A stretch of 64,000 bases of DNA from Petrolisthes cinctipes (Eukaryota > Arthropoda > Malacostraca > Decapoda > Porcellanidae). Shown piece by piece: positions 50,669 to 63,046 of the stretch (positions are counted from its first letter, which is position 1; each line of letters starts with the position of its first letter). The stretch covers positions 806,001-870,000 of the forward strand of contig JAWQEG010001314.1 in NCBI GenBank assembly GCA_033782935.1, given 5' to 3'. The notes under the pieces are model-generated. The model had not been told where the DNA came from. It did not search any database and saw only the letters and a program-made list of their open reading frames with translations. A program made the translations under genes and the position numbers.

Positions 50669-51165
50669 TTTGGGTGCCCAAAGTCGATATGTGCATGCAT
50701 CTTCTGTACCCGTTTATATCTCAAATTTAGGCTCAAAACACCCGAAAATTAGATATTTTTGTGTCCCAGAAGCGATCTGTACATGCGTACTCCTTACTAG
50801 AATGTTTTTAAGATACAGACCCAAAACAAGCTCAAAATCAATATTTTAGGTGCAAAAGTCGATATGTGCCTGCATCTTCAGTTCCCGTTTATATCTCAAA
50901 TTCAGGCTCAAAACACCCAAAAATTCAATATTTTTGGGTACCAGAAGCGATCTGTACATGTCTACTTAGTGCTAGACTGTTTTTAAAATATAGGCTTAAA
51001 ACATGCTAAAATCGACATTTTAGGTGTCCAAAGTCGATATGTGCATACATCTTTTGTACCAGTTTATATCCCAAATTCAGGCTCAAAACACCCAAAAATT
51101 CGATATTTTAGGGTACCAGAAGCGATCTGTACATGCCTACTCAGTGCTAGAATATTTTCAAAATA
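50155..51165 (+). repeat. copy 1 of a block duplicated at +1760 bp (10 monomers)
   Basis: Matches about 51915-52925 and includes the 1-bp-short GGTGCAAAAGTCG and TGCTAAAATCGACATTTT monomers. Exactly ten monomers separate the copies, so there is no net indel. The match ends where CAAAATATAGGCACAATACATGC here corresponds to CAAAATACATGCCC. Confidence 0.83.
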
Positions 51166-51509
51166 TAGGCACAATACATGCTAAAAATCGATATTTTAGG
51201 TGCCCAATGTCGATATGTGCATGCATGTTCTGTACCCGTTTATATCTAAAATTTAGGCTCAAAACACCCGAAAATTCGATATTTTTGGCTCCCAGAAGCG
51301 ATCTGTACTTGTCTACTCCGTGTTAGAGTACTTTCAAAATACAGGCCATAAAACATACTGAAAATCGATATTTTAGGTGCCCAAAGTCGATATGTGCATG
51401 CATCTTCTGTACCCGTTTATATCTCAAATTCAATCTCAAAACACCCGAAAATTCGAGATTTTTGGGTCCCAGAAGCGATCTGTACATGTCTACTCCGTGT
51501 TAGAGTATT

Positions 51510-52130
51510 TTCAAAATACATGCCCAAAACATGCTGAAAATCGATATTTTTGCTCCACATAGTCGATATGTGCATGCATCTTCTGTACCCGTTTATATCT
51601 CAAATTCAGGCTCAAAACACCCGAAAATTCGACATTTTTAGGTCCTAGAAGCGATCTGTACATGCCTACTCCGTATTAGGATACTTTCAAAATTCAGGCC
51701 CAAAACATGCTGAAAATCGATATCTTAGGTGCCCAAAGTGAATATGAACATGCATCTTTTGTACCCGATTATATCTCAAATTCAGGCTCAAAATACCCGA
51801 AACTTCAACGTTTTTGGGTCCTAGAAGCAATTTGTACATGCCTATTCCGTGTTAGAATATTTTAAAAATACAGGCCCAAAACATGCTGAAAATCAATATT
51901 TTAAGGTTCCCAAAGTCAATATGTGTATGCATCTTCTGTACACGTGTATATCCCAAATTCAGGCTCAAAACACCCGAAAACTCGATATTTTTGTGTCACA
52001 AAAGATATCTGTACATGCCTACTTCGTTTTAAAGTATTTTCAAAATACAGACCCAAAACAAGCTCAAAATCGATATTTTAGGTTAAAAAAGTCGATATGT
52101 GCCTGCATCTTCAGTACCCGTTTATATCTC
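51510..52130 (+). repeat. copy 1 of a block duplicated at +1407 bp (8 monomers)
   Basis: Matches about 52917-53537. Shared private states are ATTTTTGCTCCACATAGTCG, CGACATTTTTAGGTCC, GTATTAGGATACTTTC, GTGAATATGAACATGC and TTCAACGTTTTTGGG. Confidence 0.82.
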
Positions 52131-52925
52131 AAATTCAGGCTTAAAACACCCGAAAATTTGATATTTTTGTATCCCAGAAGAGATCTGTACATATCTACTC
52201 AGTGATAGAATGTTTTCAAAATATATGCTTAAAGCATGCTAAAATTCAATATTTTAGGTGTCCAAAGTCGATATGTGCATACATCTTTTTTACCCGTTTA
52301 TATCCCAAATTCAGTCTCAAAACACCCGAAAATTTAATTTTTTTGTGTCCCAGAAGCTATCTGTACATGCTTACTTAGTGATAGAATATTTTCAAAATAT
52401 TGGCCCAAAACATACTATAAATCGATATTTTGGGTGCCCAAAGTCGATATGTGCATGCATCTTCTGTACCCGTTTATATCTCAAATTTAGGCTCAAAACA
52501 CCCGAAAATTAGATATTTTTGTGTCCCAGAAGCGATCTGTACATGCGTACTCCTTACTAGAATGTTTTTAAGATACAGACCCAAAACAAGCTCAAAATCA
52601 ATATTTTAGGTGCAAAAGTCGATATGTGCCTGCATCTTCAGTTCCCGTTTATATCTCAAATTCAGGCTCAAAACACCCAAAAATTCAATATTTTTGGGTA
52701 CCAGAAGCGATCTGTACATGTCTACTTAGTGCTAGACTGTTTTTAAAATATAGGCTTAAAACATGCTAAAATCGACATTTTAGGTGTCCAAAGTCGATAT
52801 GTGCATACATCTTTTGTACCAGTTTATATCCCAAATTCAGGCTCAAAACACTCAAAAATTCGATATTTTAGGGTACCAGAAGCGATCTGTACATGCCTAC
52901 TCAGTGCTAGAATATTTTCAAAATA
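51915..52925 (+). repeat. copy 2 of the block duplicated at 1760 bp
   Basis: Its right end abuts a second duplication: from about 52917 the sequence follows 51510 onward (shift 1407, 8 monomers). One chimeric monomer joins the two. Confidence 0.83.
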
Positions 52926-53537
52926 CATGCCCAAAACATGCTGAAAATCGATATTTTTGCTCCACATAGTCGATATGTGCATGCATCTTCTGTACCAGTT
53001 TATATCTCAAATTCAGGCTCAAAACACCCGAAAATTCGACATTTTTAGGTCCTAGAAGCGATCTGTACATGCCTACTCCGTATTAGGATACTTTCAAAAT
53101 TCAGGCCCAAAACATGCTGAAAATCGATATCTTAGGTGCCCAAAGTGAATATGAACATGCATCTTTTGTACCCGATTATATCTCAAATTCAGGCTCAAAA
53201 TACCCGAAAATTCAACGTTTTTGGGTCCTAGAAGCAATTTGTACATGCCTATTCCGTGTTAGAGTATTTTAAAAATACAGGCCCAAAACATGCTGAAAAT
53301 CAATATTTTAAGGTTCCCAAAGTCAATATGTGTATGCATCTTCTGTACACGTTTATATCCCAAATTCAGGCTCAAAACACCCGAAAACTCGATATTTTTG
53401 TGTCACAAAAGATATCTGTACATGCCTACTTCGTTTTAAAGTATTTTCAAAATACAGACCCAAAACAAGCTCAAAATCGATATTTTAGGTTAAAAAAGTC
53501 GATATGTGCCTGCATCTTCAGTACCCGTTTATATCTC
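52917..53537 (+). repeat. copy 2 of the block duplicated at 1407 bp
   Basis: Ends where ATCTCAAGTTCAGGCTCAAAACAACC replaces the partner's ATCTCAAATTCAGGCTTAAAACACC. Confidence 0.8.
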
Positions 53538-53786
53538 AAGTTCAGGCTCAAAACAACCAAAAAGTCAATGTTTTTGGGTCCCAGAAGCGATTTGTACATG
53601 TCTAATCAGTGCTAGACTGTTTTCAAAATATAGGCTTAAAACATGCTACATATCGATATTTTAGGTGTCCAAAGTCGATATGTGCATACATCTTTTGTAC
53701 CCGTTTATATCCCAAATTCAGGCTCAAAACACCTGTAAAATTTATATTTTTGGGTCCCAGAAGCGATATGTACATGCCTACTCAGT

Positions 53787-53790
53787 GCGC
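53787..53790 (+). repeat. 2-bp (GC) duplication in one monomer
   Basis: CTCAGTGCGCTAGAAT replaces the usual CTCAGTGCTAGAAT. It is a rare insertion in an array where nearly all indels are 1-bp losses. Confidence 0.75.
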
Positions 53791-54182
53791 TAGAATATTT
53801 TCAAAATTTAGGCCCAATACATGCTAAAAATCGATATTTTAGGTGCCCAATGTCGATATGTGCATGCTTCTTCAGTATCCATTTATATCTCAAAATAAGG
53901 CTCAAAACACCCGAAAATTCGATATTTTTGAATCCAAGAAGTGATCTGTACATGCCTACTCTGTGCTAAAATGTTTTCCAAATATAGAGTCAAAACATGC
54001 TAAAAATCGATATTTTATGTGTCCCAAGTAGATATGTGCATGCATGTTCTGTACCCTTTTATATCCCAAATTCAGGCTTAAAACACCCGAAAATTCGATA
54101 TTTTTGGATCCCAGAAGCGATCTGTAAATATCTACTCAGTGTTAGAATGTTTTCAAAATATAGGCTTAAAACATGCTGAAAT

Positions 54183-54342
54183 TCGATATTTTAGGTGTCC
54201 AAAGTCTTTTGTACCCGTTTATATCCCAAATTCAGGCTCAAAACACCCGAAAATTTAATTTTTTTTGGTCCCAGAAGCTATCTGTACATGCTTACTTAGT
54301 GATAGAATATTTTCAAAATATTGGCCCAAAACATACTAAAAA
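54183..54342 (+). repeat. 160-bp monomer with a 16-bp deletion in half A
   Basis: The junction at 54206/54207 reads CCAAAGTCTTTTGTACCC where siblings read CCAAAGTC, then GATATGTGCATACATC, then TTTTGTACCC. The lost 16 bp removes the ATGTGCATGCAT region. A 2-bp TC direct repeat flanks the lost segment. Anchor spacing 54183 to 54343 is 160 bp. Confidence 0.92.
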
Positions 54343-54944
54343 TCGATATTTTGGGTGCCCAAAGTCGATATGTGCATGCATCTTCTGTACACGTTTATAT
54401 CTCAAATTCAGGCTCAAAACACCCGAAAATTAGATATTTTTGTGTCCCAGAAGCGATATGTCTATGCCTACTCCTTCTTAGAATGTTTTCAAGATACAGA
54501 CCTAAAACATGCTAAAAATAGATATTATTAGGTGCAAAAAGTCGATATGTGCATGCTTCTTCAGTATCCATTTATATCTCAAAATAAGGCTCAAAACACC
54601 CGAAAATTCGGTATTTTCGGGTCCCAGAAGCGATCTGTACATGCCTACTCCTTACTAGAATGTTTTTAAGATACAGTCCCAAAACAAGCTCAAAATCAAT
54701 ATTTTAGGTGCAAAAAGTCGATATGTGCCTGCATCTTCAGTACCCTTTTATATCTCAAATTCAGGCTCAAAACACCCAAAAATTCAATATTTTTGTGTCC
54801 CAAAAGCGATCTGTACGTGTCTACTCCGTGTTAGAGTATTTTAAAAATACAGGCCCAAAACATGCTCAAAATCGATATTTTAGGTGCCCAAAGTAAATGT
54901 GTATGCATCTTCCGTACTCGTGTATATCCCTAATTCCGTTTCAA

Positions 54945-55370
54945 AACACCAGAAAATTCGATATTTTTGGGTCCCAGAAGCGATCTGTACATGCCTACTC
55001 CTTGCTAGAATGTTTTTCAAGATACAGACCCAAAACATGCTCAAAATCGATATTTTAGGTGCAAAAAGTCGATATCTGCATGCATCCTCTGTACCCGGTT
55101 ATATCTCATATTCAGGCTCAAAACACCCGAAAATTCGATTTATTTGGGTCCCAGAAGTGATCTGAACGTGCATACTCCGTGTTAGAGTGTTTTTAAAATA
55201 TAGGCCAAAAACATGCTGAAAATCGATATTTTAGGTGCCTAAAGTCAATATGTTTATGCATCTTCTGTACCCGTGTATATCCCTAATTCAGGTTCAAAAC
55301 ACCCAAAAAATCGAAATTTTTGTGTCCCAGAAGCGATCTGTACATGTCTATACTGTGTTAGAGTATTTTC
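54945..55370 (+). repeat. copy 1 of a block duplicated at +2814 bp (16 monomers)
   Basis: Matches about 57759-58184, sharing AATGTTTTTCAAGATAC (+1 bp), AAATATAGGCCAAAAACATGC, GGTGCCTAAAGTCAATATG, and TCGAAATTTTTGTGTCCC. Just downstream the shift becomes 2638 (15 monomers), so one monomer was lost from, or gained between, the two copies. Confidence 0.76.
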
Positions 55371-55599
55371 AAAATACAGGCCTAAAACATGCAGTAAATC
55401 GATATTTTAGCTGCCCAAAGTCAATATGTGTATGCATCTTCTGTACACGTCTATATTCCAAATTCAGGTTCAAAACACTCGAAAATTCGATATTTTTGGG
55501 TCCCAGAAGCAATCTGTACATGCCTACTTCTTGCTAGAAAGTTTTCAAGATACAGACCAAAAACATGCTCAAAATCGATATTTTAGGTGCAAAAAGTCG

Positions 55600-56700
55600 A
55601 TATGTGAATGCATCTTCTGTACCCGTTTATATCTCAAATTCAGGCTCAAAACTCTGAAAATTCGATATTTTTGTGTCCCCGAAGCGATCTGTACCTGCAT
55701 ACTCCGTGTTAGAGTGTTTTTAAAATACAGGCCCAAAACATGCTGAAAATTGATATTTTAGGTGCACAAAGTCAATATGTGTATGCATTCTCTGTACCCG
55801 GTTATATCTCAAATTCAGGCTCAAAACACCCGAAAATTCAATATTTTTGGGTCCCAGAAGCAATCTGTACATGCCTACTCAGTGCTAGAATGTTTTCAAA
55901 ATAGAGGCTCAGAACATGCTAAAAATCGATATTTTAGGTGCCCGAAGTCGATATGTGCATGAATCTTCTGTACCCGTTTATATCTCAAATTCATGCTCAA
56001 AACACCCAAAAATTCGATATTTTTGTGTATCAAAAGCGATCTGTACGTGTCTACTCCGTGTTAGAGTATTTTAAAAATACAGGCCCAAAACATGCTCAAA
56101 ATCGATATTTTGGGTGCTTTAAGTCGATATGTGCATACATCTTCTGTACCCGTTTATATCTCAAATTCAGACTCAAAACACCCGAATATTCGATATTTTT
56201 GGGTCCCAAAAGCGATCTGTACATGCCTACTCCGTATTAGAGTATTTTCAAAATACAGGCCTAAAACATGCAGTAAATCGATATTTTAGCTGCCCAAACT
56301 CAATATGTGTATGCATCTTCTGTACCCGTCTATATCCCAAATTCAGGTTCAAAACACTCGAAAATTCGATATTTTTTGGTCCCAGAAGCAATCTGTACAT
56401 GCCTACTTCTTGCTAGAAAGTTTTAAGATACAGACCCAAAACATGCTTTAAAATCGATATTTTAGGTTCAAAAATTCGATATGTGCATGCATCATCTGTA
56501 CCCATATATATCTCAAATTCAGGTTCAAAAATCCGAAAATTCGATATTTTTGTGTCCCAGAAGCGATCTGTACATGCATACTCTGTGTTAGAGTGTTTTT
56601 AAAATACAGGCCCAAAACATGCTAAAAATTGATATTTTAGGTGCACAAAGTCAATATGTGTATGCATTCTCTGTACCCGGTTATATCTTAAATTCAGGCT
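55600..56700 (+). repeat. copy 1 of a block duplicated at +2638 bp (15 monomers)
   Basis: Matches about 58238-59338. Shared states include CTGTACCTGCATACTCC, GGTGCACAAAGTC, GAGGCTCAGAACATGC, GGTGCCCGAAGTCG, GGGTGCTTTAAGTCG, and CATGCTTTAAAATCG. Confidence 0.78.
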
Positions 56701-57685
56701 CAAAACACCCGAAAATTCAATATTTTTGGGTCCCTTAAGCGATCTGTACATGCCTACTCAGTCTTAGAGTATTTTCAAAATACATGCCCAAAACATGCTG
56801 AAAATCGATATTTTAGCTGCCCATAGTCGATATGTGCATGCATCTTCTGTACCCGTTTATATCTCAAATTCAGGCTCAAAACACCCGAAAATTCGATATT
56901 TTTGGGTCCCAGAAGCGATCTGTGCATGCCTACTCCGTGTTAGAGAACGTTTAAAATTCAAGCCCAAAAGATGCTAAAAATCGATATTTTAGGTGCCCAT
57001 TTTCGATATGTGCATGCGTATTCTGTACCCGTTTATATCTCAAATTCAGGCTCAAAACACCCGAAAATTCGATATTTTTGGGTCCCTTAAGCGATCTGTA
57101 CATGCCTACTCAGTCTTAGAGTATTTTCAAAATACAGGCACAAAACATGCTAAAAATCGACATTTTGGGTGCCCAAAGTCGATATGTGCATTCATCTTCA
57201 TTACCTGTTTACATATCAAATTCAGGCTCAAAACACCCGAAAATTCAATATTTTTGGGTTCCAAAAGCGATCTGTACATGCCTACTCAGTGCTAGAATGT
57301 TTTTAAAATATAGGCTCTAAAAATGCTATAAATCGATATTTTAGGTGTCCAAAGTCGATATGTGCATGCACCTTCTGTACCCGTTTATATCTCAAATTCA
57401 GGCTCAAAACACCCAAAAATCCGATATTTTTGTGTGCCTGAAGCGATCTGTACATGCCTACTCCGTGTTAGAGTATTTACACAATACAGACCCAAAACAT
57501 GCTCAAAATCGATATTTTAGGTGCAAAGAGTCGATATGTGCATTTATCTTCATTACCCATTTATATCTCAAATTCAGGCTCAAAACACCTGAAAATTCGA
57601 TATTTTTGGGTCCCAGAAGTGATCTGTACATGCCTACTCCGTGTTAAAGTATTTTCAAAATACAGGCCCAAAACATGCTAAAAAT
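56250..57685 (+). repeat. copy 1 of a block duplicated at +6315 bp (36 monomers)
   Basis: Matches 62565-64000 up to the window edge. Shared states include GATCTGTGCATGCC, CAAGCCCAAAAGATGC, GTGCCCATTTTCG, TCTTCATTA with TGTTTACATATC, GGCTCTAAAAATGC, GTGCACCTTCTG, and GTATTTACACAATAC. Confidence 0.8.
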
Positions 57686-58237
57686 CTATATTTTAGGTGC
57701 CCAAAGTCAATATGTGTATGCATCTTCTGAACCCGTCTATATCCCAAATTCAGGTTCAAAACACCAGAAAATTCGATATTTTTGGGTCCCAGAAGCGATC
57801 TGTACATGCCTACTCCTTGCTAGAATGTTTTTCAAGATACAGACCCAAAACATGCTCAAAATCGATATTTTAGGTGCAAAAAGTCGATATGTGCATGCAT
57901 CCTCTGTACCCGGTTATATCCCAAATTCTGGCTCAAAACCCCCGAAAATTCGATTTATTTGGGTCCAGAAGCGATCTGTACGTGCATAATCCGTGTTAGA
58001 GTGTTTTTAAAATATAGGCCAAAAACATGCTGAAAATCGATATTTTAGGTGCCTAAAGTCAATATGTTTATGCATCTTCTGTACCCGTGTATATCCCTAA
58101 TTCAGGTTCAAAACACCCAAAAAATCGAAATTTTTGTGTCCCAGAAGCGATCTGTACATGTCTATACCGTGTTAGAGTATTTTCAAAAAATAGGCCCAAA
58201 ACATGCTCAAAATCGATATTTTAGGTGCAAAAAGTCG

Positions 58238-59338
58238 ATATGTGCATGCATCTTCTGTACCCGTTTATATCTCAAATTCAGGCTCAAAACTCTGAAAATT
58301 CGATATTTTTGTGTCCCAGAAGCGATCTGTACCTGCATACTCCGTGTTAGAGTGTTTTTAAAATACAGGCCCAAAACATGCTGAAAATTGATATTTTAGG
58401 TGCACAAAGTCAATATGTGTATTCATTCTCTGTACCCGGTTATATCTCAAATTCAGGCTCAAAACACCCGAAAATTCAATATTTTGGGGTCCCAGAAGCG
58501 ATCTGTACATGCCTACTCAGTGCTAGAATGTTTTCAAAATAGAGGCTCAGAACATGCTAAAAATCGATATTTTAGGTGCCCGAAGTCGATATGTGCATGA
58601 ATCTTCTGTACCCGTTTATATCTCAAATTCAGTCTCAAAACACCCAAAAATTCGATATTTTTGTGTCCCAAAAGCGATCTGTACGTTCCTACTCAGTGTT
58701 AGAGTATTTTAAAAATACAGGCCCAAAACATGCACAAAATCGATATTTTGGGTGCTTTAAGTCGATATGTGCATGCATCTTCTGTACCCGTTTATATCTC
58801 AAATTCAGACTCAAAACACCCGAATATTCGATATTTTTGGGTCCCAAAAGCGAACTGTACATGCCTACTCCGTGTTAGAGTATTTTCAAAATACAGGCCT
58901 AAAACATGCTGTAAATCGATATTTTAGCTGCCCAAAGTCAATATGTGTATGCATCTTCTGTACCCGTCTATATCCCAAATTCAGGTTCAAAACACTCGAA
59001 AATTCGATATTTTTGGGTCCCAGAAGCAATCTGTACATGCCTACTTCTTGCTAGAAAGTTTTATGTTTCAGACCCAAAACATGCTTTAAAATCGATATTT
59101 TAGGTTAAAAAATTCGATATGTGCATGCATCATCTGTACCCATTTATATCTCAAATTCAGGCTCAAAACTCCGAAAATTCGATATTTTTGTGTCCCAGAA
59201 GCGATCTGTACATGCTTACTCTGTGTTAGAGTGTTTTTAAAATACAGGCCCAAAACATGCTAAAAATTGATATTTTAGGTGCACAAAGTCAATATGAGTA
59301 TGCATTCTCTGTACACGGTTGTATCTCAAATTCGGGCT
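58238..59338 (+). repeat. copy 2 of the block duplicated at 2638 bp
   Basis: Private changes include GCGAACTGTAC, TTTTATGTTTCAGACCC near 59060, and GGTTAAAAAATTCG. Related material continues at 60.6 and 62.0 kb. Confidence 0.78.
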
Positions 59339-59618
59339 CAAAACACCTGAAAATTCAATATTTTTGGGTCCCAGAAGCGATCTGTACATGCCTACTCAGT
59401 GCTAGAATGTTTTTAAAATAGAGGCTCAGAACATGTTAAAAATCGATATTTTGGGTGCCCAAAGTCAATATGTGCATGCATGTTCTGTACCCGTTTATAT
59501 CTCAAATTTAGGCTCAAAACACCCGAAAATTCGATATTTTTGGGTCCCAGAAGCGATCTGTATATGCCTACTCCGTGTTTGAGTATTTTTTAAATTCAAG
59601 CCCAAAACATGCTAAAAA

Positions 59619-60130
59619 TCGATATTTTAGGTGCCCATTTTCGATATGTGCATGCGTATTCTGTACCCGTTTATATCTCAAATTCAGGCTCAAAACACCC
59701 GAAAATTCGATATTTTTGGGTCCCTTAAGCGATCTGAACATGCCTACTCAGTCTTAGAGTATTTTCAAAATACAGGCCCAAAACATGCCAAAAATCGACA
59801 TTTTGGGCGCCCAAAGTCTTCTGTACCCGTTTATATCTCAAATTCTGGCTCAAAACACCCAAAAATCTGATATTTTTGTGTGCCTGAAGCGATCTGTACA
59901 TGCCTACTCCGTGTTAGAGCATTTACACAATACAGACCTAAAACATGCTCAAAATCGATATTTTAGGTGCAAAGAGTCGATATGTGCATTCATCTTCATT
60001 ACCCATTTATATCTCAAATTCAGGCTCAAAACACCCGAAAATTCGATATTTTTGGGTCCCAGAAGCGATCTGTGCATGCCTACTCCGTGTTAGAGTACTT
60101 TTAAAATTAAAGCCCAAAACATGCTAAAAA
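59619..60130 (+). repeat. three-monomer tandem duplicate, copy 1 (512 bp)
   Basis: Starts with TCGATATTTTAGGTGCCC followed by ATTTTCG and repeats at 60131. The spacing is 512 bp before and 528 bp after an internal 16-bp deletion in this copy, so the ancestral unit is exactly three monomers. Confidence 0.82.
59795..59954 (+). repeat. second 160-bp monomer with the same 16-bp deletion
   Basis: The junction at 59818/59819 reads CCAAAGTCTTCTGTACCC. Its undeleted sibling (60307 onward) reads CCAAAGTC, GATATATGCATTCATC, TTCTGTACCC. The endpoints are the same as in the monomer at 54183, although the surrounding variant type differs. Confidence 0.92.
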
Positions 60131-60620
60131 TCGATATTTTAGGTGCCCATTTTCGATATGTGCATGCGTATTCTGTACCCGTTTATATCTCAAATTCAGG
60201 CTCAAAACACCCGAAAATTCGATATTTTTGTGTCCCTTAAGCGATCTGAACATGCCTACTCAGTCTTAGAGTATTTTCAAAATACAGGCCCAAAACATGC
60301 TAAAAATCGACATTTTGGGCGCCCAAAGTCGATATATGCATTCATCTTCTGTACCCGTTTATATCTCAAATTCAGGCTCAAAACACCCAAAAATCCGATA
60401 TTTTTGTGTGCCTGAAGCGATCTGTACATGCCTACTCCGTGTTAGAGCATTTACACAATACAGACCTAAAACATACTCAAAATCGATATTTTAGGTGCAA
60501 AGAGTCGATATGTGCATTCATCTTCATTACCCATTTATATCTCAAATTCAGGCTCAAAACACCCGAAAATTCGATATTTTTGTGTCCCAGAAGCGATCTG
60601 TACCTGCATACTCCGTGTTA
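60131..60620 (+). repeat. three-monomer tandem duplicate, copy 2
   Basis: Undeleted sibling of 59619-60130. Small differences include TGTGTCCCTTAAGC near 60229 and CATACTCAAAATCG near 60473. It diverges at the right end near 60590, where TGTGTCCCAG with CTGTACCTGC begins the next block. Confidence 0.8.
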
Positions 60621-61640
60621 GAGTGTTTTTAAAATACAGGCCCAAAACATGCTGAAAATTGATATTTTAGGTGCACAAAGTCAATATGTGTATGCATTCT
60701 CTGTACCCGGTTATATCTCAAATTCAGGCTCAAAACACCCGAAAATTCAATATTTTTGGGTCCCAGAAGCGATCTGTACATGCCTACTCAGTGCTAGAAT
60801 GTTTTCAAAATAGAGGCTCAGAACATGCTAAAAATCGATATTTTAGGTGCCCGAAGTCGATATGTGCATGAATCTTCTGTACCCGTTTATATCTCAAATT
60901 CAGGCTCAAAACACCCAAAAATTCGATATTTTTGTGTCCCAAAAGCGATCTGTATGTGTCTACTCCGTGTTAGAGTATTTTAAAAATACAGGCCCAAAAC
61001 ATGCTCAAAATCGATATTTTGGGTGCTTTAAGTCGATATGTGCATGCATCTTCTGTACCCGTTTATATCTCAAATTCAGACTAAAAACACCCGAAAATTT
61101 GATATTTTTGGGTCCCTAAAGCGATCTGTACATGCCTACTCCGTGTTAGAGTATTTTCAAAATACAGGCCTAAAACATGCTGTAAATCGATATTTTAGCT
61201 GCCCAAAGTCAATATGTGTATGCATCTTCTGTACCCGTCTATATCCCAAATTCAGGTACAAAACACTCGAAAATTCGATATTTTTGGGTCCCAGAAGCAA
61301 TCTGTACATGCCTACTTCTTGCTAGAAAGTTTTAAGATACAGACCCAAAACATGCTTTAAAATCGATATTTTAGGTTCAAAAAGTCGATATGTGCATGCA
61401 TCATCTGTACCCATTTATATCTCAAATTCTGGCTCAAAAATCCGAAAATTCGATATTTTTGTGTCCCAGAAGCGATCTGTACATGCATACTCTGTGTTAG
61501 AGTGTTTTTAAAATACAGGCCCAAAACATGCTAAAAATTGATATTTTAGGTGCACAAAGTCAATATGTGTATGCATTCTCTGTACCCGGTTATATCTCAA
61601 ATTCAGGCTCAAAACACCCGAAAATTCAATATTTTTGGGT
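60560..61640 (+). repeat. copy 1 of a block duplicated at +1406 bp (8 monomers)
   Basis: Matches about 61966-63046. Shared states include CTGTATGTGTC, CAGACTAAAAACACCCG, GGGTCCCTAAAGCG, CAGGTACAAAACAC and CATCATCTGTACCCATTTATATC. The match ends at GGGTCCCAGAAGC here against GGGTCCCTTAAGC in the partner. Confidence 0.82.
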
Positions 61641-61965
61641 CCCAGAAGCGATCTGTACATGCCTACTCAGTGCTAGAATGTTTTTAAAATAGAGGCTCAG
61701 AACATGTTAAAAATCGATATTTTGGGTGCCCAAAGTCAATATGTGCATGAATGTTCTGTACCCGTTTATATCTCAAATTTAGGCTCAAAACACCCGAAAA
61801 TTCGATATTTTTGGGTCCCAGAAGCGATCTGTATATGCCTACTCTGTGTTTGAGTATTTTCAAAATACATGCCCAAAACATGCTGAAAATCGATATTTTA
61901 GCCGCTCATAGTCGATATGTGCATGCATCTTCTGTACCCGTTTATATCTCAAATTAAGGCTCAAA

Positions 61966-63046
61966 ACTCCGAAAATTCGATATTTTTGTGTCCCAGAAGC
62001 GATCTGTACCTGCATACTCCGTGTTAGAGTGTTTTTAAAATACAGGCCCAAAACATGCTGAAAATTGATATTTTAGGTGCACAAAGTCAATATGTGTATG
62101 CATTCTCTGTACCCGGTTATATCTCAAATTCAGGCTCAAAACACCCGAAAATTCAATATTTTTGGGTCCCAGAAGCGATCTGTACATGCCTACTCAGTGC
62201 TAGAATGTTTTCAAAATAGAGGCTCAGAACATGCTAAAAATCGATATTTTAGGTGCCCGAAGTCGATATGTGCATGAATCTTCTGTACCCGTTTATATCT
62301 CAAATTCAGGCTCAAAACACCCAAAAATTCGATATTTTTGTGTCCCAAAAGCGATCTGTATGTGTCTACTCCGTGTTAGAGTATTTTAAAAATACAGGCC
62401 CAAAACATGCTCTAAATCGATATTTTGGGTGCCCAAAGTCGATATGTGCATGCATCTTCTGTACCCGTTTATATCTCAAATTCAGACTAAAAACACCCGA
62501 AAATTTGATATTTTTGGGTCCCTAAAGCGATCTGTACATGCCTACTCCGTGTTAGAGTATTTTCAAAATACAGGCCTAAAACATGCTGTAAATCGATATT
62601 TTGGGTGCCCAAAGTCAATATGTGTATGCATCTTCTGTACCCGTCTATATCCCAAATTCAGGTACAAAACACTCGAAAATTCGATATTTTTGGGTCCCAG
62701 AAGCAATCTGTACATGCCTACTTCTTGCTAGAAAGTTTTAAGATACAGACCCAAAACATGCTTTAAAATCGATATTTTAGGTTCAAAAAGTCGATATGTG
62801 CATGCATCATCTGTACCCATTTATATCTCAAATTCTGGCTCAAAAATCCGAAAATTCGATATTTTTGTGTCCCAGAAGCGATCTGTACATGCATACTCTG
62901 TGTTAGAGTGTTTTTAAAATACAGGCCCAAAACATGCTAAAAATTGATATTTTAGGTGCACAAAGTCAATATGTGTATGCATTCTCTGTACCCGGTTATA
63001 TCTTAAATTCAGGCTCAAAACACCCAAAAATTCAATATTTTTGGGT
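61966..63046 (+). repeat. copy 2 of the block duplicated at 1406 bp
   Basis: Differs by TTTTGGGTGCCCAAAG near 62425 in place of GGGTGCTTTAAG, and by TTTTGGGTGCCC near 62598 in place of AGCTGCCC. These patches suggest short conversion tracts from other monomer types. Confidence 0.8.

Larger units (their letters stand above)
48409..54400 (+). repeat. diverged satellite subfamily zone
   Basis: About 34 monomers, many visibly further from the consensus than those to the left. Marks include GTGCCTGCATCTTCAG, ATCCCAGAAGAGATCTG with ACATATCTAC, ATATATGCTTAAAGCATGC, CATACATCTTTTTTACCCG, TTTAATTTTTTTGTGTCCC, TTGCTCCACATAGTCG and GTGAATATGAACATGC. The unit is still 176 bp and in the same orientation. 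The anchor span 49079-54007 is exactly 28 x 176. Confidence 0.85.
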
